Positions 33,393 through 44,123 of a stretch of 64,000 bases of DNA are shown here, in pieces. Numbering within the stretch: the stretch's first letter is position 1; each line of letters begins with the position of its first letter. The stretch lies in assembly GCA_929113105.1 (NCBI GenBank), contig OV816026.1, forward strand, positions 73,538,004 through 73,602,003, in the 5' to 3' direction. The stretch is from Agrypnus murinus. Lineage: Eukaryota > Arthropoda > Insecta > Coleoptera > Elateridae. A program made the position numbers and the translations under genes. The notes beneath the pieces are model-generated. The model made no database searches and was not told the DNA's origin. It saw only the letters and a list, made by a program, of their open reading frames with translations.

Positions 33393-34925
33393 TAATGACT
33401 GCGATTATACAGAATAGTACATCTTGATCAGAACAGCTCGGTAATAAAGGTTATGCGGCATAAATAAACGTTAGAGAATATTCTCTTGATTTTTATGTAT
33501 CTAATAATAATGCATTTTTATCGCTAGTATCTAAAAATCATTTTATTGTTTCTCTTGGTTCTTTTGAGATATTCTTTAATAATTATAGTATGATAATTAA
33601 CAGAACAAGCCATTAAAGGACCTTGGTCATTTCTGAATTTTGAATATTTCATACTTCAAATTCAAAAATATTCAGTTTCCATTACCTACCAATGACTTAT
33701 TACACTCTATCAGTTACTAATAAGTCATTTACAATGTAGTAAGATAAAAGTAAGTAGTTTGTTCAGTTTATACAATACGTTCAATAAATCCAGTAAAATA
33801 TGCTTATTTTAATAATTGATTCAATAATTTGATTAATTAATAAATGATAATTCTATAGTCCTACAATGCATTAATTCTCAACAGAATTAACAAAGAGCCT
33901 GCAACAATTCTACTGCGTGTGTAGCAAGGGTTGTCTACTGGCCAGAAATTCTGATTGTCTTATATTTTGTTTTACCTATTTTCTCCTATTCTAAAACTAG
34001 GAGGCTATGACATTCGACAGAACATTGATTTTCAATTTTTCTATATATGTACTGGTAGTAGAATGTATAGAATAACTAAGAAAACAAAGTTAGAGGATCT
34101 AGTAGGAATGTGATCAATACCTGATCAATAACTTCTAAAACTTACTCTATTTGTTTTGGCACTTAATATCCAGCTGTTTTGTCCAGCGTGTAAAATTTTA
34201 CGAAAACCAATCACAAATCAAATAGAATTAAAATATTGAAAAAGTAGTTGTGTGACAAATCCTTTCCAAATTTCTTAAAAATTAAGAAAGTACTTTAACC
34301 AGCTTGGTTATCTCCCTTATCCCACACCACCAACCCCGACTAACCCTTCCTTCCTACCTAAGTTACTTTCGTCTTCAGAGACAGACAGAGATATCGAATT
34401 TCGTGAATACGCCCCACATACTAATTGTTGGTAGAATAGTAGTAATATAATAAATTTTAATAATAATTGTTAATAAATTATAATAATAGGTAAGCAGGTA
34501 TAGGGAGGATGTTTAGTTCCAAAACGCGAAGCAAGCGCAGTAACTGTCTAGTCGGCCTAATGCATCGATCACAAAACAAAACTAAATAAAAATAAAAAGT
34601 AGTGTTGACTAGTCTACAGAGTCAATATGTTAATATAAAAAGGAATTTTTAATATAAACACAACTTCGGTGAAGGCGTCGACAGTTACAACCAAATACGT
34701 TTTTCCTTTCATATCTCAAAGGACGAAGGACCAAGATCATTCACATGTAGATTGAGAAACACGTTGCTAAGGATAAATAATTGGAAAGAAAATAGGAAAT
34801 TAGACACAATACATACAAAAACTAAATATGAAATATCTAACGCTTCTAATAAAGGAGAATTACTAAGCTCAGTTTGTTCATTCACTAAAGGTACTGTGCG
34901 TTTATGTTTGTATATTTCAAAAGCT
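33393..34925. other. AT-rich sequence, nothing recognised
   Basis: About 1.5 kb with no coding frame or clear inverted repeat. A C-rich patch (CCCACACCACCAACCCCGAC near 34320) is the only compositional change. Confidence 0.4.
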
Positions 34926-35925
34926 TCAAAACTTTATAATTTGTGTTTGTTGTTGCAAAAAATGTAAGAATTTCATGTTTTGAGGTGTCAAAGCTAATAA
35001 GTTTTGAATGTGTTGGAAGATGTATGTTCTGTAGTCTTTATACTAATTTTAAGGAATTTCTTACAAGAGTATTTCGATTTGTATCCTATGATGTTAATAA
35101 TATGGTTGAGTTTCTAGGACAAGAAGTGATTAGGACCATTGATATATGATACCATTGGTCGTATAGGCAAGTTGTGTTTATGTGTTATAATGAGTTCATA
35201 TAGTTTTAGTTTGGTTGTGGGTTTATATGTATGATTTGTTGTTTTTCGAAGTCGTTAAAGCAAATATTGCAGTTTGCTAAAGCTTGTTTTATTTCTTTTT
35301 GGAATTTTGTGGTGGGATTGTTATTTAAAATATCTAAATTTTCTTTATTAATAAATTAGTTAACCTTTTGTGTGTAAACATCTTTCGCAAGGATTACCAA
35401 AGTGTTACCCTTATCTGCTTTAACAGAAATTGAATTAGTTTCTGTAATTTTGTGCCTGATAGATTGAAGTAGTGACAGGTTAGATGTTTTATTTTGTGTT
35501 TTGTCCTTTTTCAAAGATATTCCTTTTAACAGATTCGTGATTTGGAATTTTGCATCATTGTTGTGATCTTTTCTAAGTATAGTTATTGTACATTCAACAG
35601 CCTTTTTTCTTTAATTTCTTTAAACCAGGTTTCTTTAATTTTGTTAACAAATTTTAGAAAAGGACAAATTTGAAGCCATTGTTAAAAAATTGTGTTTCTC
35701 TGTCATTGAATTGTGTATATGATAGCTTTAACAAGGGTGGATAGAAGTTTATCGTTTTTGGGAATTACAATTATTTTTTTCTATTGAGTGTTTTTGTTGT
35801 GTAAGGTTTTGAAGATTCTTTTTTGAGTATTGTATTTTTTAAATTTAATTAGACCGACAGTTTCTCTATCATCAAAATCTGAAATGTCACATTGGATATT
35901 ATTTAATTTATCTACAAGTTCTGTG
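34926..35925 (-). pseudogene. Penelope-like retroelement reverse transcriptase relic
   Basis: Minus strand, broken by several stops and shifts. Reading down from 35730, fragments appear in the order expected for Penelope-like RTs. FNDRETQFFNNGFKF is the N-terminal LNKG-type region. SVKADKGNTLVILAKDVY (about 35425-35370) is the K-ADKGN-VV block. KENLDILNNNPTTKFQKEI and then THKHNLPIRPMVSYINGP (about 35180) is the HK-P-RPIVS block. Last comes LISFDTSKHEI (about 35000). The catalytic YxDD box and the GIY-YIG endonuclease are not visible. Clearly dead; assignment rests on motif order rather than an intact domain. Confidence 0.7.
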
Positions 35926-35929
35926 TTAC

Positions 35930-36389
35930 CTATTTCATGTATTTATTCTTAGCAACGTTTTTGTCAATCTTATCTGCCTTTAATAATGACATTTAATGTT
36001 GAAGAAACTTTTAACTAATTTTTGTATTTGTATTAGGTATATTTCATTATTATGGAGTTCCACAAAGTAAGGCTGGAGGCAGTAACCTATAAAACGATAT
36101 AAGCTTATTTACTACATATCGCCGTATACTTGGAAACTAATAATGTTTGGATATAGCCGAGATTATATTTTCTAAAGATAAATCTCCAACGGAACTGCAA
36201 AACGATTTGTATGAGTGCTAGTTTTGGCACGATCCATGTCCTTCCTTCTTCTATTAAATGGTATAAAAGGTTATGAATATCTCGTTCTTCTCGGTCGATT
36301 GGTGTTCTTGATAAACCGTCAGTGATCATCTTGCATCTTTCGTTAATCATCTGAGCGCTAAGCACCCAACTTTATTGATATTGACGGTG
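35930..36389. other. Spacer, nothing firmly recognised
   Basis: Contains an 86-codon antisense open stretch (36105-36365) with no family resemblance. It lies next to the Penelope-like relic and may be an unrecognised part of it. Confidence 0.35.
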
Positions 36390-36815
36390 TACACAGTAAA
36401 AAATGCAGTGGTGGTGAAAAACATATTTGGTGTGGTGAAATATCTGAGTGTAAATTTCTACACTCATGTGAATGAAATTAACAACTAAAATTAACACGCA
36501 GCACCAGGTTTCTTATGAGTGTTATCTTAATTTAAAAAATGGGTAAAAATAATGTTTTTGGTGTACAAAAATTATTTGAATTTAGTCAAGATACTCTCGT
36601 TAGTGTAAGAGTCATCTTTCAAAAAATGTATTTCACTATTCTAGCATGTTAACAACATTAAAGAGTGTTAATAAGATCCAACAAAACCGATTTAACCCTC
36701 GCGAGTGTCATCCACCGAACATCCACCTCCAACGCGAATAATCACGATTGGACGTGAGCACTTTTATTTACTGTTTGTGTTTGAATGTAGTTGGTTCTCT
36801 TTGAAAGTGACAACA

Positions 36816-39052
36816 ATGATTTTTAAGATTCAACTAGCCAATAAAAGTAAATATGCTAAAATAGAAGAGGATGCATCTTTCTACGATCTTGTGCAATTAT
36901 GTAAGTAAGAATTTAAAACTATAATTTCCAGTCCTGGTTGTGTCTATTCAGCTTTTTCTTATGTAAAAGTTTTAGCTGCCATGTTGATCCATTGTAATTT
37001 AAGTCATCATTATGCATAAATAAAAATAATTATTTTTACGTGAATTGTGGATAAATAATAGATAAAATTATTTTCAGATTTTTGGTTTACAAGGAACAAT
37101 TTAAATGCAAAACCGTTTCTGGTTCCTGCTATGTAGTACCTAACCCTAAGTATGTATGTAATGAAATTATACTTCCATAGTTTAATTACTAGGATAATGG
37201 GCCCTACGGGCCTAAGCACTTAAGTATGATAGAAATAGCATTTATCAATTTTTTTTAAAGTAGGTCAGTATTTACATGACGTACATAAATCTCCAATCGA
37301 TTCTCTATCGATAGAGCACATATTAGTACCAAATAACACTCAATAGCACTAAATAGTACGATAGAATCAGCATTTATCGATTTTTTAAAACATAACCTAA
37401 TTTAAAAAATTTTAAAACATAACCTAATTTAAAAAATTTTAAATTCGTGCATTATCCACGGCAAATTACGCGTCGAATGAGTCCAAGCCCATCTCTCTAG
37501 CCCTTATAGAACGCGAGAATGAGGCTCGGACACTCAACTTTAGTAGTATTGGAGTCGAATGAGCACAAGCCCATCTCTCCAGCCCTTATAGAACGCGAGA
37601 ATGGGGCTCGGACACACATACAAATCAAATTTAGTAGTATTGGATTGCCGCGCTCTACGCATTGGTATAGTAGGTATTGACGGCCGAACTCAGCTTACAA
37701 AGATGGCGGCGATGGCGCACATGTGTTTATAAAATTCACGTGTGATTTTTAAGAACTGACATTGTGATTAGTGACATTAAATGTCGTTTCTATAATTACA
37801 GGTAAGGTTTGTAATGTAAATAATAAATTTAATAAAACTTTAATTACAGAAACTGGTGGTCATGATGGTGATGGCTGGGTCATTTACCCTGATCATACAA
37901 AGGAGCTCATAGGTAATTGTTCAAAACTAATGTTGATTTCCTAGTAGTAAAGATTCACTTTTTTGTTATTTTAATATTATCAGCTTTACTTATAGAAAGA
38001 TTTACACGCGTGCAACATTAATAAACATTGTGTTACACGCGTGTAATTTACCTATAGTACGGCTGTAAATAATAATATGTAAATAATATAATATACAAAT
38101 TGTAACATTTTGTCTATAAGGTATTCTATAATATTTAAATATTGTACCTATTATATTGTACATATTTTTATTTATTAATTCTGTATTTATAATTTAACCA
38201 TTTATCTTTTTTAGGCCATAATTTTCTTTTAATTGGATTTATTTTTCTTTCTATGAGAAACACTAGATATGCTTTATATACACTTGTTTCTATTTCCACA
38301 AACCTTATTCTGTGATTCACTTTATTTTCTTTTGTAGCTGCATGCTGCTTGGTGTTATGCCCTTCAAGATTCTGCTGCTGTGGTACTCCCAAAACCGTTC
38401 TCTGGGCTGGATAGCTGTCAATACTGAAATGGTGAGCTGAATTTTTTTTTATTTATTTACCTTTCTTAAATAGCATTTCTTGATTACTATTCAAGAAACA
38501 TTATTGCTAACTTCTTCTTCACTTGTTGCTGGTTTCTTGAAAACAACCGTATGTAGAATACTAATTAATATTTTACGTTCTTCTCCTGTAGTTCTTTTTT
38601 AATTATTTTGACCAATAAACTATACACTATTAACCCAGGATAACTTCTTAAACTTTTATTTATTATTTTCTTTATAAATTATACATTTATTTACTGGACA
38701 AATCCATTTACAACCATTTTTATCATTTTATTAAATTCATCTCCCCCTTTTATTTACATCACTACCCCTTGGTAACTTAATATTGTTTTTCTTGCAATTA
38801 TTTTGCATATATTTTGATAGTTTATAATTTTATTCAAAAATAGCTTGACCTTGATCATTATTTCAGTAATTTGATTATTGTCTATAAAGCAATTGTATTA
38901 TGTACCTACTAACTATATATGGTCATCAAGACTATTTTTATATTGCTGTTAATAATGTTTGTACTGTTTTATAAACCTTCGTAACTAATACATTTTCTTT
39001 TTCAGATTTAACTGGAAGTGAAGATCCTGTAGACCCAAAATTGTTTTCCTAA
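36816..39052 (+). CDS. Four-exon 74-aa mini-gene inside TIR element copy 1
   Basis: Exons 36816-36900, 37772-37801, 37850-37912 and 39006-39052 join in phase. Donors are gtaagt, gtaagg and gtaatt; all acceptors end in AG, two of them (ttacag, ttcag) pyrimidine-rich. The protein starts MIFKIQLANKSKYAKIEED and ends EDPVDPKLFS before TAA. AATAAA follows 30 bases later (39082). An upstream in-frame ATG at 36705 would add 37 residues. Copy 2 has the same exon lengths, splice sites and an independent stop (TGA). I do not recognise the protein; its first ~30 residues resemble the start of a small ubiquitin/PB1-like fold, which is a guess. It may be a captured host-gene 5' end or a gene of the element. 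Confidence 0.6.
37189..37644. repeat. ~456-bp insertion present only in TIR element copy 1
   Basis: Copy 2 reads straight from TTTAATTA to TTGCC; copy 1 has this extra block in the first intron of the mini-gene. It ends with two tandem ~82-bp units (37472 and 37554) sharing GTCGAATGAG, CCCATCTCTC.AGCCCTTATA and GAACGCGAGAATG. It also holds a repeated ACATAACCTAATTTAAAAAA. Confidence 0.75.
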
Positions 39053-39789
39053 TCAAATTTTGTTACTATATACATGTATCCAATAAATAAATTAACACAA
39101 ACTTGAATAGTTTTAACAATAAATCCTTTTAAAAATTCAATTCATAATTACAAATGATAAACACAAACAGTCAACTTTGAACTTTTTTACATTTGGTAAC
39201 AAAATTAAGAATTCATTATTTTCAAATAATGAAGGAAAATCGTCACAATACGTATGTATTTACATTGGTTTATTTAGAATGTATTTATATTTTGCATTTT
39301 GTTTTAAAATAAAACTAATATTTGTGTGCACTATTTTTTTTACCTTTTTCTGTTTTATCCTAAATTACAAAAAAATATCTGAACCAAAAAATAGAAGTAT
39401 ATAATTACACGAACAAAATAGTTATTTACACTCCAATAAATGATTGTAACCACTATAGTTGGTTCCTTTTCCATTAAAAAAATGTTCCTTACCATTATAA
39501 GTAATAATTTTTACACTAAAAGAATGGGAAATTAACACTCAGTTCGTGCATACTTTACACTCGACAAATGTTTTCTCAGCAATATGGTTGTCATTTTTAC
39601 ACTCAGTGTCCATGACTTAACCTGCATTAAAGGTTAAAGTTGTTATATATTTTACCACTTTTAAGACCAATGTTATTTACAGTCGTCAGTGTGGATAAAT
39701 AGGAACCACTCTGGGTGTTATTTGAGTGTAAGATTTAACACTCCATTTTTTACTGTGTACACCCGTTCTATTTGGTTTACAGATACACT

Positions 39790-41466
39790 ATTTATAGTAG
39801 AGTCAATTTTTGCATTAAGTTCTTATTTTTTACTATCTAAAGATAGAGACTTGAAATCTTTTCTAATGCCTTTAGTACTGGACCAATATAGAATGTAATA
39901 TGTTTAAAATGGGGGCACGCCCCCCCTGGTGGTTGAAACCTCCATTTTGTACCCCTAATTTAAGAACACAACCAAATTGAGCGAGATTTATGTTGGGAGG
40001 GTTGTTGGGGTCGCTGATTATAAATCCAATAAAAAAATTAAAACATTTAAAATGGTGGACCCACAATGGCGGTCCTAAAATAACGGTCTTTGAGATTGAG
40101 AATGCGATTTACGGCATTTATATTAATTTTAGAAAGAAATTCAGAGTCAAAAAGTGTTTAGAATGTGATTTTGCAAAGGAATACACTATTTTGGTTACCT
40201 TATTATGTAACCCCTTCGCTCTGCTCTAGTAGTAGAGTCAATTTTTGCATTAAGTTCTTATTTTTTACTATCTAAAGATAGAGACCTGAAATCTTTTGTA
40301 ATGCCTTCAGTACTGGACCAATATAAAATGTAATATGTTTAAAATGGGGGCACGTCCCCTCGGGGGATTGAAACCCCCATTTTAAACTCCCAATTTAATA
40401 ACTCGGGAAGTTTTCAACCAAGATGAGCAAAAACTATGTTGGAGGGAGATTTGAGGTCGCTGATTATGAATCAAATGAGAAAATCAGAATATTCAAAATG
40501 GCGGTATTTTAGACTAAGAATGCGATTTACGCCGTATAATGTCGGCTACCTTATTATGTAACCCCTTCACTCTCCCCTACTGAGAAGCCCACTAGGGGAA
40601 AGTGAAGGGGGTTACATAATAAGGTAACCAAAACAACGTATTCCTATGCAAGATTACATTCTAAACACTTTTCGACTCTCTGGATCTTTCTCTAAAATAG
40701 AAACGGCGAAGATCGGATTTCCAATCTCAGAAACCGCCGTTTTGGGTCTACCATTTTGTATTTCTTAATTTTCTCATTGAATTCATAATCAGAAACCCCG
40801 AAAACCCCCCCAACATGAATTCCGCTCAAGTTGATGGAAAACTTCCCAAGTTATTAAATTGGGAGTGTTAAATGGGGGTTTCAACCCCCCATTTTAAACA
40901 TATTACATTTTATATTGGTCCAGTGCTGAAGGCATTACAAAAGATTTCAAGTCTCTATCTTTAGATAGTAAAAAATAAGAACTTAATGCAAAAGTTAACT
41001 CTACTACTAGGGCAGAGCGAAGGGGTTACGTAATAAGGCAACCAAAATAATGTATTCCTTTGCATAATTACATTTTAAACACTTTTTAACTCTTTAAATT
41101 TCTCTCTAAAATTAATAAAAACGGCGTAAATCGCATTCTCAATCTCAAAGGCCGTTATCTTAGGACCGACATTTTGGGTCCGCAATTTTGGATTTTTCAA
41201 TTTGGTCATTGGATTCATAATCAGCGTCTCCAAGAACCCTCCCAACATAGATTTCGCTCAATTTGGTTGCGTTATTAAATTAGGGGTACAAAATGGGGGT
41301 CTCAACCACCAGGGGGTGGTTGAGATAGGCCCCCATTTTAAACATATTACATTTTATACTGTTCCAGTACTGAAGGCATTACAAAAGATTTTAAGTCTCT
41401 ATCGTTAGATAGTAAAAAATAAGAACTTAGGCATGTTTTTTGCAAAAATTGACTCTACTATTACAG
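39790..41466. repeat. ~430-bp repeat family arranged as an inverted array
   Basis: Units run forward at about 39797-40229 and 40230-40565, then inverted at about 40575-40995 and 40996-41460. Landmarks repeated in each are TCAATTTTTGCATTAAG, TACTATCTAAAGATAGAGA, AAATGGGGGCACG.CCCC and GTAACCCCTTC.CTCT. The outer ends are TAGTAGAGTCAATTTTTGCA and its complement, so the block has inverted termini. The family also occurs at 18172-18703. No coding sequence. Confidence 0.85.
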
Positions 41467-42107
41467 GACTTCGATGTAGTGTATCCACTTCAAAATCATA
41501 ATTTTGTACTGAGAACCCACCATCTGCCAATCTCTGGAATTAAAACTCTTTTGCTGAGGGTGGTTAGAAGAGCGTAGCAGTCTGTGACGGTCTTAAGGTG
41601 GATGATACGACTAAACTACGGTCACCGTTTCCAGCTCATTAGGAGTGCTATCGCTGTTCTTTCGTTGTCTGCTTACAGTAATAGAGATCAAGTCTTAGAA
41701 ATCTATCTTGTTTTTGCAACAAAATCTTTCCAATGTCCCATTAGAGGCATCTGTATGAACTTATTTCTATTTTGCCATTTTTATGAATTCACTATTCAAT
41801 AAGCAATTTCACTACAAAAAAATAAAGTACTAACAACAATTTATTAATAATAAGGAAGAAGTACAAAGCATGGAACGAAGACAAATATTACTCTCGACTG
41901 TTCAAGACTAACTGCCCCAAAAATGATTACGTATCGCTATCACACTATGTATAAAGCGATGATGTATTTTAAACGATGTTATTGCTTCAGTGGTTTTTTA
42001 AATCTAAGACGACCGTGAAAGCTGCTGCAGCTTTGTATCCAACGATGTGTTGGACGCACCCAATGATTCAATGCCCACGTAAAATGATGAGTAATATGCA
42101 GCAGGTA
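41467..42107. other. Spacer, nothing recognised
   Basis: Mixed-composition sequence with short open frames (near 41584 and 41976) that show no domain and are interrupted by the next MITE. Confidence 0.35.
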
Positions 42108-42339
42108 CACTGCCGCCCATTTGAAAGTCACGATAGACCAGAGTTCCCTCGGTTATATTTTCTATAAGTTACTCTAAGTTGATAAATAAATTATTTTAAA
42201 CAAGTATTTGAAAATAATAATAAACCTTTCATTCCACTGCAGCTGTTATAAACATATAGCCCATGGAATCCTGACTTAAACGATGTCATTTTGGAATATT
42301 AAATATAAAGAGTCGTACACTTTCGAATGGGCGGCACTG
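42108..42339. mobile_element. TA-flanked MITE, CA(C/G)TGCCGCCCATT termini (232 bp)
   Basis: Left CACTGCCGCCCATTTGAAAG and right CTTTCGAATGGGCGGCACTG are inverted copies, with TA on each side (42106-42107, 42340-42341). This is consistent with a Tc1/mariner-derived MITE. Confidence 0.75.
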
Positions 42340-42518
42340 TACATACAAAGTTTTGAGGGTAGATCTCAGATCCAAAAACTCAGAAGCGAGATATCCTCCG
42401 AATTGACATCGAAAATGATCTAAAGTACTTTTAAGTGCTTAAAACTATTGTGTTTTCTCTTGGGAAGATCTCAATACTTGCCCTCCTCCCAATAAAAAAA
42501 TATATATCTTATTCTATT

Positions 42519-42783
42519 CAGGGTGTCACTCATATAACTAGAAACCTCGTAATGGGGGAATAGCTGCTGTAATGATTTAGAACATATCCTTATCAACATG
42601 TGATGGCTTCCTGCTAGTTTTCGAGAAAATTACATTTTAAATTTTAAGTACGCTCATTGTACTCATATTACATTAAAAATACGAAGCAAGCAAAAAAATT
42701 TTGTCGTTTTTAAAAATATGTTCTAAATCATTACAGCTACACCCCATTATGAGGTTTCCAGTTACTATATTAGTTGCACCCTG
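42519..42783. mobile_element. MITE with CAGGGTG termini (265 bp)
   Basis: CAGGGTGTCACTCATATAAC at the left and its diverged complement (GTTACTATATTAGTTGCACCCTG) at the right. The inverted match continues through CTCGTAATGGGG and TGTAATGATTTAGAACATAT for about 70 bp. A clear target duplication could not be assigned. Confidence 0.75.
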
Positions 42784-43239
42784 TATATTGTAAAAGGCTA
42801 TTAATTGTAATTCTATGTCATTTTATATGTCGAATTTAAGATTCCGAGCAATTAATGTTAATTAATGTTGAGTTTTGTTGTGGTTAATCTATGCTGTGTT
42901 AGGCCATCACACGATTTTATTTGTTTTTGATTAAGTATTAAGTGAGCAAATAAATAGTAAATAATCTTGGTAGTCTTATTCCACTATAATAATTGCTACT
43001 AGCCATTGTCTGAAGAACCATGTCTCAGAAACTATGGAGTTCGCAATCAATTAAGCAGTTAAATATTCTCGCTAAATAAGTACATATGTATTTTCTTTTC
43101 TTTTTGATTGAGCCAGCATAAAGTATTTGTCAGTTCGATAGTTTTTATAAAAAAAAGCAAATTAATATGTTTTATTTAGCACAATTAATTAGCAAATAAT
43201 TATCACTAGATCATTATAGTATGTAAAATGTAATTATAT

Positions 43240-43545
43240 TTGGCTAATTTCATGCCAAATCCACTAGAGCCGTATGTCTCAGATTTTGTTAAAATTTCGT
43301 CCTTGCATAGATACATATGAAATGTCATTAAATATGACCCCTGTATTTTCTGAGATATCTGGCTCATCCAGGTATCAGATTAAAGTTAGTTGGATCTTTC
43401 AGAGCATATAAAGAAACGTGCAAAAACATTGCACAGTAAAAGAGTAGCAGGCTCCGAAGGCAAATTTTAGTGTTTTTACAAATTCTGACTATGTTCCTGT
43501 GTTACAACTATCACCGTTTTGAAACTTTTTTTTATAGAATCATAA
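43240..43545 (+). repeat. Interspersed repeat (family also at 48765-49395)
   Basis: Shares with 48960-49395 (opposite strand) CATGCCAAATC.ACTAGAGCC, CTTGCATAGATACATATGAA, TCAGATTAAAGTTAG, AACGTGCAAAAACATTGCAC and AGTAGCAGGCTCCGAAG. Non-coding. Confidence 0.75.
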
Positions 43546-43751
43546 TAATAATAAATAATAAAATTTAATTTTCATATATTTAGTAATATATTTATTTATA
43601 GAATAAATACAAATAGGTTTTTAAACCAAAACGCAATTTGTTAATTTAATGAGAAAATACACATTTATTTCAACAGAAAAACAGGTTGGTACACCTGTGT
43701 AAGCGACACGCTGTATTGTCAAATTTATTTCTTGCGTTTTCTAATGGACCA

Positions 43752-43908
43752 AGAGCCAGCAACGTATTTCGAGTTGTCATTTCAACAGTCGTGAAAATTT
43801 GGGTACTAAATCTTATATACCTGCTGAACACTAAAAGTCAATTCTGGCAGCCCCCTGCGGCCGGGTTACACCGCCACAACATTACTAAGAGGGTGAAAAA
43901 TAAGATTC
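43752..43908 (+). repeat. Left member of an inverted pair flanking TIR element copy 2
   Basis: AGAGCCAGCAACGTATTTCG through GGCAGCCCCCTGCGGCCGGG and TTACTAAGAGGGTG is mirrored at 47015-47178. The arms are about 160 bp and 3.1 kb apart, with the second TIR element between them. Confidence 0.75.
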
Positions 43909-44123
43909 TCTCTCAAACCCGCAGGCCGTTATATAACTGTCTCGCTCGCACTAACATGTAAACCTACATATACCTACTTTATTTATTGTGTCAAAATTCA
44001 AGACTTTTAAAATAACACAAATGTCACTTTTTTAAATCAACATTTACAGTGTTTGGCAACATTTAGAAGGGGAGGAAATATTCTGGCAATATCTTTTATA
44101 AATAAAGAATACTATCGAAAGTA

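Larger units (their letters stand above)
36392..39757 (+). mobile_element. TA-flanked TIR element carrying a spliced mini-gene, copy 1 (3.37 kb)
   Basis: Starts CACAGTAAAAAATGCAGTGG and ends CACTCCATTTTTTACTGTG, so the termini are inverted copies over 14 bp. TA lies on both sides (36390-36391, 39758-39759). Both subterminal regions are rich in GAGTGTAA/TTACACTC motifs (for example 36449, 36465, 39427, 39549, 39597, 39723), as transposase-binding repeats often are. A second copy lies at 44124-46976. No transposase was identified; a TA duplication points to a Tc1/mariner-like or related cut-and-paste enzyme but does not prove it. Confidence 0.85.

Noticed and set aside
34752..35149. Plus-strand frames opposite the Penelope-like relic
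   Set aside because: The minus strand carries recognisable RT blocks; the plus-strand frames are shadows.
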